Shown one piece after another: positions 36,782-44,598 of a stretch of 64,000 bases of DNA. The translations under genes were made by a program, and so were the position numbers. The stretch comes from Clostridiales bacterium (GTDB taxonomy: Bacteria > Bacillota > Clostridia > Lachnospirales > Lachnospiraceae), in NCBI GenBank assembly GCA_018372435.1, contig JAHAJA010000009.1, positions 62,001 to 126,000 of the forward strand. The letters are read 5' to 3'. A model generated the notes under the pieces. The model ran no database searches. It was not told the DNA's origin and saw only the letters and a program-made list of their open reading frames with translations. The stretch's first letter is position 1. The number at the start of each line of letters is the position of its first letter.

Positions 36782-38455
36782 TTATATCATTACACAAAGA
36801 TGTGTCTCTAATAATAATTTTTCGAAGTCAGAATCATCAACAGGTTTAGAATAGTAATATCCTTGCGCATAATCACAGCCCATATTTCTTAAGAAAATTG
36901 CTTGTTCCTGTGTCTCTACACCTTCAGCTACTACGAACAATCCCAACCACTTAGCAAGATTTATAACAAATTGTATAACAGAACGTCCACTACTTCTTCC
37001 AACATTATTCCTCAAAAAGCTCATATCTAGTTTAAGAATCTCAATTGGCAAATCACTTAACATATTAAGCGAAGAATAGCCCGTCCCGAAATCATCCATC
37101 TCTATTACAAACCCAATCTTACGAATCTCGTTAACAATATCAATCATTTGCTTCACATTATCTGTATAGGCCGATTCTGTAATCTCTAAGTGTAGATATT
37201 GAATTGGTATTTTGTATTTATTAACCAAATCAAATAACAACTGAGGCAGCTTCGGATTGTATAAATCTACCCTTGAAACATTCACGGAGATTGGCATTAG
37301 ACTATGTCCAGTTTCAACCCAAGAAGCAATCTTTTGGCACACACAATCCCATACATAATAATCTAATTCACTAATAAAACCATTCTTTTCAAAGATCGGA
37401 ATAAATTCTCCTGGCGAAAGAAATCCAAATTCGGGATGCTTCCATCTTACTAATGCTTCTGCTCCTATTACACATTCTGAGTTCAAATCAAACTTAGGTT
37501 GATAATAAATCACAAACTGTTTTTCTTCTACCGCTCTTTTCATTGCATTTGTAATCATATGTTCTCTTAATAATTTTTCACGAATTGAATCATCATAATA
37601 TGTAATGAACGATTCATAATTTCCTTCGAAAGTATCCACCGCTAATTTAGCACGATCACAAATCTTCTCAATTGGCATGGTAATATCATTTATCATATAT
37701 ACACCAAAGCGCATAACAATATTAATTGGTATAGAATAACTGTTTAATTTGTTAACTATTTCCTTTATGCTTTCTTCGTTATACTCGTCACTATCTATTA
37801 AGATAAAGAAATTATCGGCACCTGCATGTCCACATAATTCATTCTCACCGATTGTATCCAGTATGGATTTACCAATAAAAGTAAGTAAACGATCTCCTTC
37901 TGCTCTACCAAAGAGCTCATTCACTAACTTAAATCTTGAAATGTTAGCAAATACAACAAGATATCTCTTATCTTCATTGGATTGTATTACTTCTGCTACC
38001 TTCTTGGCAAAAAAGCTCATGCTATATAGACCAGTTAATGCATCTCTTTCAATCATGTTAATTTCAGCTGCTGTTTTTAATAATTTAATCGTATTAGCAA
38101 TTCTTCTCTTAATTATTGCAGGTCTAAATGGTTTCGCAATAATATCATGAGCTCCAAGCTGAAGTGCCTCTAATTCTTTTGTTTCATTATTATCAACAGT
38201 TGTCACAATTACTGGAATATTCGTTGCAGCTTTTATCCTTTGAAGTTCTGCAAGGAATGCAAATCCATACATATTAGATATCATTAAATTCAATAGTATC
38301 ATTGATATCTTAACAGCATGGTTTTCTAACTTGGTAAGTGCTTCTGTAATAGTACTTGCATCAACAATTGTATAAGTATCTGATAATATCTCATGCAATG
38401 TTGATCTATTCTCTTCGTCATCATCAATTAACAGAATAATATCTTTTTGATTCAT
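36782..38455 (-). CDS. REC-GGDEF-EAL protein, probably a c-di-GMP phosphodiesterase
   Basis: 557 aa. REC domain 1-120: the acidic pair DDD is present, but the phospho-acceptor position is Asn56 (LLNLM), so normal phosphorylation is unlikely. GGDEF domain about 135-295: the signature is AGADN (211-215) and the metal-site Asp is replaced by Asn, so no cyclase activity is expected. EAL domain about 305-550: EALVRW (Glu333), NVS, LEITES, DDFGTGYSSL, LKLD and AEGVET are all intact, so c-di-GMP hydrolysis is likely. Monocistronic. GGGGGG lies upstream of the ATG. Confidence 0.9.
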   Translation of the reverse strand: MNQKDIILLIDDDEENRSTLHEILSDTYTIVDASTITEALTKLENHAVKISMILLNLMISNMYGFAFLAELQRIKAATNIPVIVTTVDNNETKELEALQLGAHDIIAKPFRPAIIKRRIANTIKLLKTAAEINMIERDALTGLYSMSFFAKKVAEVIQSNEDKRYLVVFANISRFKLVNELFGRAEGDRLLTFIGKSILDTIGENELCGHAGADNFFILIDSDEYNEESIKEIVNKLNSYSIPINIVMRFGVYMINDITMPIEKICDRAKLAVDTFEGNYESFITYYDDSIREKLLREHMITNAMKRAVEEKQFVIYYQPKFDLNSECVIGAEALVRWKHPEFGFLSPGEFIPIFEKNGFISELDYYVWDCVCQKIASWVETGHSLMPISVNVSRVDLYNPKLPQLLFDLVNKYKIPIQYLHLEITESAYTDNVKQMIDIVNEIRKIGFVIEMDDFGTGYSSLNMLSDLPIEILKLDMSFLRNNVGRSSGRSVIQFVINLAKWLGLFVVAEGVETQEQAIFLRNMGCDYAQGYYYSKPVDDSDFEKLLLETHLCVMI

Positions 38456-38588
38456 TATGAAAGGAACCCCCCAAGCTCATATTTACGAAATAGTACGCCC
38501 CGTATGTTATTATCCGTTTTATTATAACATATTTTCGGAATAATTGAAGTAATAATATACATTTTCTCTTATAACTTCATTATTAACT

Positions 38589-38661
38589 GTCTGCATCCTT
38601 AATTATGCAGACAAAAGAGGTATAATATCACGAAATTCATAATATTATACCTCTCTTTTTT
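38589..38661. terminator. Tandem hairpins after the SASP gene
   Basis: GTCTGCAT/ATGCAGAC (38589-38612) is followed by a 13-bp perfect stem AGAGGTATAATAT (38616-38628) with ATATTATACCTCT (38642-38654). A C-T6 tail follows on the plus strand and TTTT on the minus strand. The second hairpin can end the SASP transcript; the first has no clear role. Confidence 0.65.
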
Positions 38662-38755
38662 ATTACTCTTTTGCACTGCTATACGCTAATAAATCATTGC
38701 TTTCGCATATATCTACTTTGCATATAATTCTTTAGCAAATTAATTAATAGCTAGT

Positions 38756-38956
38756 TTATTTACCTGCCATTAATTTTTCTTGTTCAGCGATCATTTTTTT
38801 GACCATGTAACCGCCTACAGAACCATTCTGGTATGATGTTAAATCACCGTTATAACCATGTTTTAATGGTACTCCAAGTTCACTTGCTACCTCATACTTA
38901 AATCTGTCCATCGCTTCTCTTGCTTCAGGTACTGCTGAATGATTTCTGCTTGACAT
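38756..38956 (-). CDS. Alpha/beta-type small acid-soluble spore protein
   Basis: 66 aa from ATG at 38956, which has GGAGGAG six bases upstream. Contains the family hallmarks VPEAREAMDRFKYEVASELG (with the germination-protease site Glu-Leu-Gly region) and NGDLTSYQNGSVGGYMVKKMI. These proteins coat and protect DNA in the dormant spore and are amino acid stores at germination. Single gene, expected to be made late in the forespore; I could not place a convincing sigma-G promoter. Confidence 0.96.
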   Translation of the reverse strand: MSSRNHSAVPEAREAMDRFKYEVASELGVPLKHGYNGDLTSYQNGSVGGYMVKKMIAEQEKLMAGK

Positions 38957-39092
38957 AATAAACTCCTCCATTCACTATTCAAATGATACCACTTGAATAA
39001 GTCGTGTTGTTGTTTGTTACGCTATTATTATGTGGAGTAATCTTAATAATACACATGCAATTTTTTCAAATTAATATGATTTTAAAATTTTA

Positions 39093-40283
39093 CTAAAGAT
39101 CTGAAAATGCTTCATATAAGCGATTCATAGCTTCTTCCACTGATTTTCTAGGTGCTGCTATATTGATTCTCTCGAATCCTAATCCTTCTTTACCGAAGAT
39201 AATTCCTTCATCTAACCAAAGTTTCGCTTTCTTTTGTATACGATCTTCTAACTCTCTTAGCTCTAGTCCATAATCATTAAAGTCAAGCCATACAAGATAC
39301 GTTCCTTCTGGTATAGTTAATATTACTTTAGGCATCTTTTCATCTATAAAGTCTCTAACAAAAGCTATATTATCTAATAAGTAAATCTTCAGTTCTTCAA
39401 GCCATCTTTCACCATACGTATACGCGGCTTGACATGCTGTAATACCGAAGATATTCGGTTCATCGAAACCAGTTTTATCTATTTCCCTTTTGAATAATTT
39501 GCGAATCTTTGAATTTGCAATAATAATATTGGATAATTGTAATCCCGCCAAATTGAAGGTTTTACTTGGAGATGTACATGTTATTGTTATATCCTCTATT
39601 TCTTTGTTTATTGAAGCAATCGGAATATGTTTTTGCTCTCCATATACAAAATCTTCATGGATTTCATCAGCAATAATTAAAACATTATGCTTTAAGCAAA
39701 TCTCTCCTAGTCTTGTTAACTCAGCCCTAGTCCAAACGCGTCCGACTGGATTATGAGGACTGCATAAAATAAATGCTTTTACGGAATTTTTAATTATTAA
39801 ATCTTCAAATTTATTAAAATCAATGGTATAGACTCCTCTATGATCTTTCACTTCATAATGTAGCGAATTATTAATTAATTTTCGGTCATTCTCAAGAACT
39901 ATATTCGTAAAAGGATAATAGACTGGATTTTGAATCAAGACAGCATCGCCTTCCTTTGTAACTGCTCGTAATGCCATACTAATTGCAAATACAACACCTG
40001 GAGTATAAACCAGCCACTCCGGTTTCATGTCATAGTTATGCCTAGTTTTCATCCAGTTAATAATTGTTTTTTGATATTCTTGTTTCGGGTATGTATATCC
40101 AAATATTTTATGTCGTACTCTTTCTTCTAATGCATCTGTTATCTCTGGTAATGTTGCGAAATCCATATCTGCAACCCAAAGAGGCATGACGTCATTTTCT
40201 TTTCCTCTTTCAACAGCAAAATCATATTTCAGAGAATTTGTATTCGTACGGTCAATGATCTGATCAAAATTATAAGTTCCCAT
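39093..40283 (-). CDS. MalY/PatB-type PLP aminotransferase (cystathionine beta-lyase-like)
   Basis: 396 aa fold-type I PLP enzyme. MalY/PatB landmarks are MPLWVADMDFATLPEI, GYTYPKQEYQKTI, CSPHNPVGRVW, ADEIHEDFV, and the Schiff-base lysine in SPSKTFNLAGLQ. PatB/MalY enzymes cleave cystathionine or cysteine-type substrates; true specificity is open. GGAGG precedes the ATG. It is divergent from a MocR regulator, which suggests that regulator controls it. Confidence 0.9.
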   Translation of the reverse strand: MGTYNFDQIIDRTNTNSLKYDFAVERGKENDVMPLWVADMDFATLPEITDALEERVRHKIFGYTYPKQEYQKTIINWMKTRHNYDMKPEWLVYTPGVVFAISMALRAVTKEGDAVLIQNPVYYPFTNIVLENDRKLINNSLHYEVKDHRGVYTIDFNKFEDLIIKNSVKAFILCSPHNPVGRVWTRAELTRLGEICLKHNVLIIADEIHEDFVYGEQKHIPIASINKEIEDITITCTSPSKTFNLAGLQLSNIIIANSKIRKLFKREIDKTGFDEPNIFGITACQAAYTYGERWLEELKIYLLDNIAFVRDFIDEKMPKVILTIPEGTYLVWLDFNDYGLELRELEDRIQKKAKLWLDEGIIFGKEGLGFERINIAAPRKSVEEAMNRLYEAFSDL

Positions 40284-40311
40284 CTGTCAGTCCTCCACTT
40301 TTATTTGTGTT

Positions 40312-40340
40312 ATTATATGCTTTATATATAAAAAAGTCAA
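40312..40340 (-). promoter_or_regulatory. Promoter of the MalY/PatB gene
   Basis: Minus-strand TTGACT (40340-40335), 17-base spacer, perfect TATAAT (40317-40312). Confidence 0.7.
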
Positions 40341-40434
40341 TGTATTTTCCTATATTATTGATATGATTAATCTACAACATATTAACTAAACTATTATTTT
40401 GTAAATAAAACTCATGTTACTATAGAAGTTTAAG

Positions 40435-40483
40435 TTGTACTATGGTATACTCGCTACTATAATTACTAGTCTAAATAAGACTA
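40435..40483 (+). promoter_or_regulatory. Promoter and dyad of the MocR gene
   Basis: TTGTAC (40435-40440), 17-base spacer, perfect TATAAT (40458-40463). TAGTCT/AGACTA dyad at 40467-40483 covers the expected start region and may be an autoregulatory site. Confidence 0.6.
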
Positions 40484-40513
40484 TAAACCTACGATTACAT
40501 AGGAGTTGATCTG

Positions 40514-41923
40514 ATGTTTACTATACATCTTAATACAAAATCAAAAACACCATTATACGATCAAATCTATACATATATTAAAGATGAGATTCGCAGCGGT
40601 TCTATTCCCTATCAGGCAAAACTTCCATCTACAAGGAGTCTTGCGACTTACTTACAAGTGAGTAGAAATACCGTTGATATGGCATATTCCCAGCTAGTAT
40701 CCGAAGGTTATATTGAATCCAAATCAAAGTCAGGTTATTATGTTTGCCAAATTGCGGAGATGCTTACACTCCCTGAACGTGCATCAATAAAGCAAATTAG
40801 GACTCAACAAACAAAACCTCATTTTAATTATGATTTTTCACCTTTCGCAATTGATATCCACCACTTTCCTTATAATACATGGCGAAAACTGTCTAAGGAA
40901 TGCTTAAACAATTTTAACAACGATCTTTTTTTGTTAGGCCATAAGCAAGGTGATATCGATTTTCGAGTAGCCATACAAAAGTACCTTCATGAATCTCGTG
41001 GTGTCCAATGCGACAAAGAACAGATTATTGTTGGTGCTGGTGCCGATTATCTATTACAGCTATTAGCACAATTACTTCAAGCTCTGTCTGAAACATGTAA
41101 GATAGCTATGGAAAATCCTACTTATACTCAGGCATATCGTATCTTTCGGGGTCTTGGTGTTACAACCTGCTGTATTCCACTTGATAATTCTGGTATCAGT
41201 ATAGATCAGCTTAAGCTATCTGGTGCTAACATCGCTTATGTAACACCTTCTCACCAGTATCCACTTGGTATTATCATGCCGATCAAACGACGTCAAGCCC
41301 TCTTACGATGGGCTAATGAAGAGGAGAATCGTTATATAATCGAAGATGACCATGATAGTGAATTTCGATATAAAGGAAAGCCAATTCCTGCTCTGCAAGG
41401 ACTAGATCAGAACGGTAAAGTCATTTATATTGGAACTTTCTCAAGAGCCATTGCCCCTGCAATACGTGTAGGTTATCTTGTACTACCTCAAGCTCTACTT
41501 ACTCTTTATAAATCAAAATATAATTACTATACTTCTACAGTCTCACGAATTGATCAGGCGATCTTAACAGCATTCATTAGCGATGGATATTTTGAAAGGC
41601 ACTTAAATAAGATGAGAACGCGTTACAAAGGAAAACATGATGCCTTAATTCAAGCCCTCAAAATATTCAAAAGTAAGGTATCTATTCAAGGCGAACACGC
41701 TGGATTGCACCTAGTAGTAACCTTTCATCTACCGCTTACTGAAGAAGAACTAATAGCTCGTGCAGCGCAGTCTTCCATTAAACTTTATGGTTTAAAAGAT
41801 TTCTTTATAAGTTTTAATGAAACCAAATACTATGAACCAACTATTCTACTAGGTTATGCCAACCTTACGGAAGATGAAATCATAAACGGAATTGAACACT
41901 TATATCAAGCATTATTTGACTAA
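40514..41923 (+). CDS. MocR-family (GntR/aminotransferase) transcriptional regulator
   Basis: 469 aa. Residues 1-75 are a GntR winged helix (PLYDQIYTYIKDEIRSGSIP, then LPSTRSLATYLQVSRNTVDMAY and EGYIESKSKSGYYV). Residues 110-469 are an aminotransferase-like PLP domain with YVTPSHQYPLGIIMP, EDDHDSEFRY and the PLP lysine region GTFSRAIAPAIRVGY; this last stretch has Arg where some members have Lys (SFSKxxxP), so PLP attachment should be checked. Divergent from MalY/PatB. AGGAG precedes the ATG. The 266-nt palindrome begins two bases after its stop codon. Confidence 0.9.
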   Translation: MFTIHLNTKSKTPLYDQIYTYIKDEIRSGSIPYQAKLPSTRSLATYLQVSRNTVDMAYSQLVSEGYIESKSKSGYYVCQIAEMLTLPERASIKQIRTQQTKPHFNYDFSPFAIDIHHFPYNTWRKLSKECLNNFNNDLFLLGHKQGDIDFRVAIQKYLHESRGVQCDKEQIIVGAGADYLLQLLAQLLQALSETCKIAMENPTYTQAYRIFRGLGVTTCCIPLDNSGISIDQLKLSGANIAYVTPSHQYPLGIIMPIKRRQALLRWANEEENRYIIEDDHDSEFRYKGKPIPALQGLDQNGKVIYIGTFSRAIAPAIRVGYLVLPQALLTLYKSKYNYYTSTVSRIDQAILTAFISDGYFERHLNKMRTRYKGKHDALIQALKIFKSKVSIQGEHAGLHLVVTFHLPLTEEELIARAAQSSIKLYGLKDFFISFNETKYYEPTILLGYANLTEDEIINGIEHLYQALFD

Positions 41924-41925
41924 CT

Positions 41926-42191
41926 GGTTAGAGTGTCAAAAGCTAATTTTAATTTTTTTTCGTCAATTTGCAATTTATGTGTGAACATGTTATGTCAAAC
42001 GTAGTTCACTCGCAACGCGCTCTCGCTTGGATGAAGTTCGTAGTGGTACATAAGGCTCTGAAATACAGAGCCTAAGTACCAACGACTTCATACAGTTACT
42101 CATCGAACTATGTTCGACATAACATTAGTCAAGTTTTATATGTGCAAATTGACGAAGGCAAGTTTTACGAGAGGCTTTTGACACTTTAACC
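41926..42191. repeat. 266-nt near-complete palindrome
   Basis: The whole segment folds on itself around a GGCTCTG-AAATA-CAGAGCC tip at 42054-42072. Matching arm blocks from outside in: GGTTAGAGTGTCAAAAGC with its complement ending 42191 (17 of 18), TCGTCAATTTGCA (41960-41972) with 42143-42155, TTATGTC-ACGTAGTTC with GAACTATGTTCGACATAA, and ATGAAGT/ACTTCAT. It begins right after the MocR gene and has no ORF. The TCAATTTGCA block resembles the arm of the ruvAB element. May be a mobile palindromic element or a structured RNA. Confidence 0.65.
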
Positions 42192-42248
42192 GCTTACTCG
42201 AATTTAGCACTTGAAGATTTTGATGTGTAACTAACTACTCTATACAAC

Positions 42249-42283
42249 AAAAAGCTTCTACCTAACTACAGTAGAAGCTTTTT
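42249..42283. terminator. Bidirectional terminator
   Basis: Perfect 13-bp stem AAAAAGCTTCTAC (42249-42261) with GTAGAAGCTTTTT (42271-42283) between the convergent MocR gene and the uronate operon. Confidence 0.8.
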
Positions 42284-42311
42284 CTATATAAATATTTAGG
42301 AGTTATTATCA

Positions 42312-42395
42312 ATGGAATGGCAATTCCCATATAATAATATTTATAATAAGAATAGTGGTGAGTTATTCTTTATATACGTAATACACTATCTTTGA
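42312..42395 (+). CDS. Possible 27-aa small ORF
   Basis: An ATG at 42312 with TTAGGAG nine bases upstream opens a 27-codon frame (starts MEWQFPYNN) that ends inside the end of the kinase gene on the other strand. It lies just after a terminator, with no promoter seen. No known family; may be chance. Confidence 0.15.
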   Translation: MEWQFPYNNIYNKNSGELFFIYVIHYL

Positions 42396-43411
42396 ACTCT
42401 ACCAGAACCGTCTCCACCAGATAACTTCATAACTTCGTCAACGCTTACTTGGTTGAAGTCACCTTCTACCGAGTGTTTTAAACAACTTGCTGCTACTGCG
42501 AATTCGATTGTTTGTTGTGGATCGAAATTATTCATACAAGCATAGATTAATCCGCCACCGAAGGAATCTCCACCACCAACACGGTCAACGATATGCATTA
42601 AATAGTTTTTACTGAAGAAGAAATCTTCTTTGTTGTAAAGCATAGCTGCCCATTTGTTATCGTTTGCTGAGATTGACCCTCTTAATGTGATTGCTACTTT
42701 AGAGAAGTTGAAACGTTCAACTAATTGTTTCGCAACATCTTTGTAACCTTCATGGTTAACTGTGCCAGTTGTAACGTCTGTATCAGCTGCTTTGATACCA
42801 AATACGTCTGCTGCGTCCTCTTCGTTTGCAATACAAACATCAACATATTCACAAAGTTTACCCATTACTTCGCCAGCTTTTTCTTTTGACCATAATTTGT
42901 TTCTGTAGTTAAGGTCACATGAAATAGTGATATTTCTTTCTTTCGCTGCTCTACAAGCTTCTAGACAGATATCAGCTACGTTATCACCTAATGCTGGAGT
43001 AATACCAGTGAAGTGGAACCACTCCGCTCCTTCAAAGATTTCATCCCAATTAAAGTCCTCTTTTGTTGCTAAACACATAGCAGAGTTAGCTCTATCATAG
43101 ATAACTTTTGAAGGTCTTTGAGATGCACCTTTTTCAAGATAGTAGATACCCACTCTATCTCCACCACGAGTGACGTAAGAAGTATCAACGCCATATCTTC
43201 TTAGTGAGTTAACAGCAGCTTGACCGATTTCGTGTTTTGGAAGTTTTGTAACGAATTTAGCATCTAAACCATAGTTTGCTAAAGAAACAGCTACGTTAGC
43301 TTCTCCACCACCATAAGTTGCACCGAATGTTTCAGCTTGAACGAAACGGTAGTACCCTTCTGGTGCTAATCTTAACATTAATTCTCCAAATGTAACAACC
43401 TTCTTTGACAT
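42386..43411 (-). CDS. kdgK: 2-dehydro-3-deoxygluconokinase (PfkB family)
   Basis: 341 aa sugar kinase. Landmarks: TFGELMLRLAPEGYYRFVQAE, FGATYGGGEANVAVSLANYG, SCDLNYRNKLW, and the catalytic GGGDSFGGGL block (DRVGGGDSFGG). Phosphorylates 2-keto-3-deoxygluconate to KDPG, which the aldolase encoded just upstream splits. AGGAGG lies seven bases before the ATG. It is the last gene of the uronate operon, 42 bases after the aldolase, and ends before a strong terminator. Confidence 0.93.
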   Translation of the reverse strand: MSKKVVTFGELMLRLAPEGYYRFVQAETFGATYGGGEANVAVSLANYGLDAKFVTKLPKHEIGQAAVNSLRRYGVDTSYVTRGGDRVGIYYLEKGASQRPSKVIYDRANSAMCLATKEDFNWDEIFEGAEWFHFTGITPALGDNVADICLEACRAAKERNITISCDLNYRNKLWSKEKAGEVMGKLCEYVDVCIANEEDAADVFGIKAADTDVTTGTVNHEGYKDVAKQLVERFNFSKVAITLRGSISANDNKWAAMLYNKEDFFFSKNYLMHIVDRVGGGDSFGGGLIYACMNNFDPQQTIEFAVAASCLKHSVEGDFNQVSVDEVMKLSGGDGSGRVQR

Positions 43412-43453
43412 ATTAAAATCCTCCTAAAACAATAGTTAAACTCTATTGTAAAA

Positions 43454-44416
43454 TTATTTTTGTAATAAATGAATAGCGAATCCACCAACTTCGTCAGTTA
43501 AATATACAGCAACCATCTTTTTCTTGTCATTATATTTAGCTGTTTCCATATTAACCTTAACACCGTTACGTTCTAAGTATGTAATTGCACGGTCTATGTA
43601 ATTCGTCTTGATTGCTATGTGACCATTTGCTCCAAGATAAGGCGTTTTCATAACTTCGATAGCGGAACCTGCAAATACAGAGCTATTTCCTACCTTTTTA
43701 GCAAAACCGAAGATGGAATCGAATTTACCTGCTACTTCTTCTGCCTCGTTTTCATCATTAGCATTAATTCCAACATGAGCGATTTCAAATCCTAACATTA
43801 ATTCAACAGCTTCTTTTGTAAGTGTTTTGATTTTATCAAATTCACCAGCGTTAATCATCTCACCACTTACCATCCAACTACCACCGCAAGCGATAATCTT
43901 GTCAAAATCTAAGTAACTCTTTATGTTTTTAGCATTAATTCCGCCTGTTGGCATGAATTTCATGTTTACATATGGGGCTGCCATGGATTTGATCATGTTA
44001 AGACCACCAGCTGCTTCGGCTGGAAAGAACTTAACAACTTCAAGTCCTAATTCAATAGCTGTTTCAACATCACTTGGATTAGCAGTTCCTGGTGTAACAG
44101 GGTATCCTTTTTCTACACAATATTTTACTACTTTAGGGTTAAGACCTGGGCTTACGATGAACTTGGCACCAGCTTCCATTGCTTTATCTACTTGCTCCGT
44201 TGTTAATACAGTACCTGCACCTATTAACATCTCTGGATATTCTGTAGCCATAACTCGAATTGCTTCTTCAGCAGCTTCCGTACGGAATGTAATTTCTGCA
44301 CATGGAAGTCCACCTTCACACAATGCTTTTGCTAATGGAAGCGCATCTTCCACACGGTCAATTTTAACTACAGGAACAATCCCTATTTTTTGAATTTCTT
44401 CTAATACTTTATTCAA
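43454..44416 (-). CDS. KDPG/KHG aldolase fused to a C-terminal VOC-like domain
   Basis: 320 aa from TTG at 44416, chosen because AAAGGTGG lies eight bases upstream; a GTG at 44428 has no separate site. Residues 1-208 are a full class I KDPG aldolase: IVPVVKIDRVEDAL, ITFRT (catalytic Glu), GAGTVLT, SPGLNP, and the Schiff-base Lys in VVKFFPAEAAGG. Residues 210-320 add a second domain (EIAHVGINAND start, GHIAIKTNYIDRAITYLE, VYLTDEVGGFAIHLLQ end) that resembles half of a vicinal-oxygen-chelate fold. Typical aldolases stop near 210 aa. Splits KDPG to pyruvate and glyceraldehyde-3-phosphate. A cre site lies upstream. Confidence 0.9.
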   Translation of the reverse strand: MNKVLEEIQKIGIVPVVKIDRVEDALPLAKALCEGGLPCAEITFRTEAAEEAIRVMATEYPEMLIGAGTVLTTEQVDKAMEAGAKFIVSPGLNPKVVKYCVEKGYPVTPGTANPSDVETAIELGLEVVKFFPAEAAGGLNMIKSMAAPYVNMKFMPTGGINAKNIKSYLDFDKIIACGGSWMVSGEMINAGEFDKIKTLTKEAVELMLGFEIAHVGINANDENEAEEVAGKFDSIFGFAKKVGNSSVFAGSAIEVMKTPYLGANGHIAIKTNYIDRAITYLERNGVKVNMETAKYNDKKKMVAVYLTDEVGGFAIHLLQK

Positions 44417-44457
44417 GATTTTTTCCACCTTTCATTAACACACAAGTTATATATTTC

Positions 44458-44471
44458 TGTAAACGCTTACA
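44458..44471. promoter_or_regulatory. Catabolite responsive element (cre)
   Basis: TGTAAACGCTTACA is a perfect palindrome matching the CcpA consensus TGWAANCGNTNWCA. It sits 41-55 bases upstream of the aldolase start, so CcpA would control the aldolase-kinase part of the operon. Confidence 0.75.
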
Positions 44472-44521
44472 TTTCCATGTAAGAAGTGTATTGTTATATA
44501 CTAACAATTATAAATATGCAT

Positions 44522-44591
44522 ATATAACTATTCTCCATTTGTCATGATGACATTGTGACATTGTCATCGGACATTAGCAGAATAGTTATAT
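44522..44591. repeat. 70-nt hairpin between two uronate operon genes
   Basis: Perfect 13-bp inverted repeat ATATAACTATTCT (44522-44534) with AGAATAGTTATAT (44579-44591), enclosing a second ATGACA/TGTCAT dyad. It has no U tract, so an ordinary terminator is unlikely; it may be an mRNA stability hairpin or a small palindromic insertion. Confidence 0.5.
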
Positions 44592-44598
44592 TTGTAGT

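Noticed and set aside
43923..44393. 156-codon plus-strand frame
   Set aside because: Shadow of the KDPG aldolase gene on the other strand.
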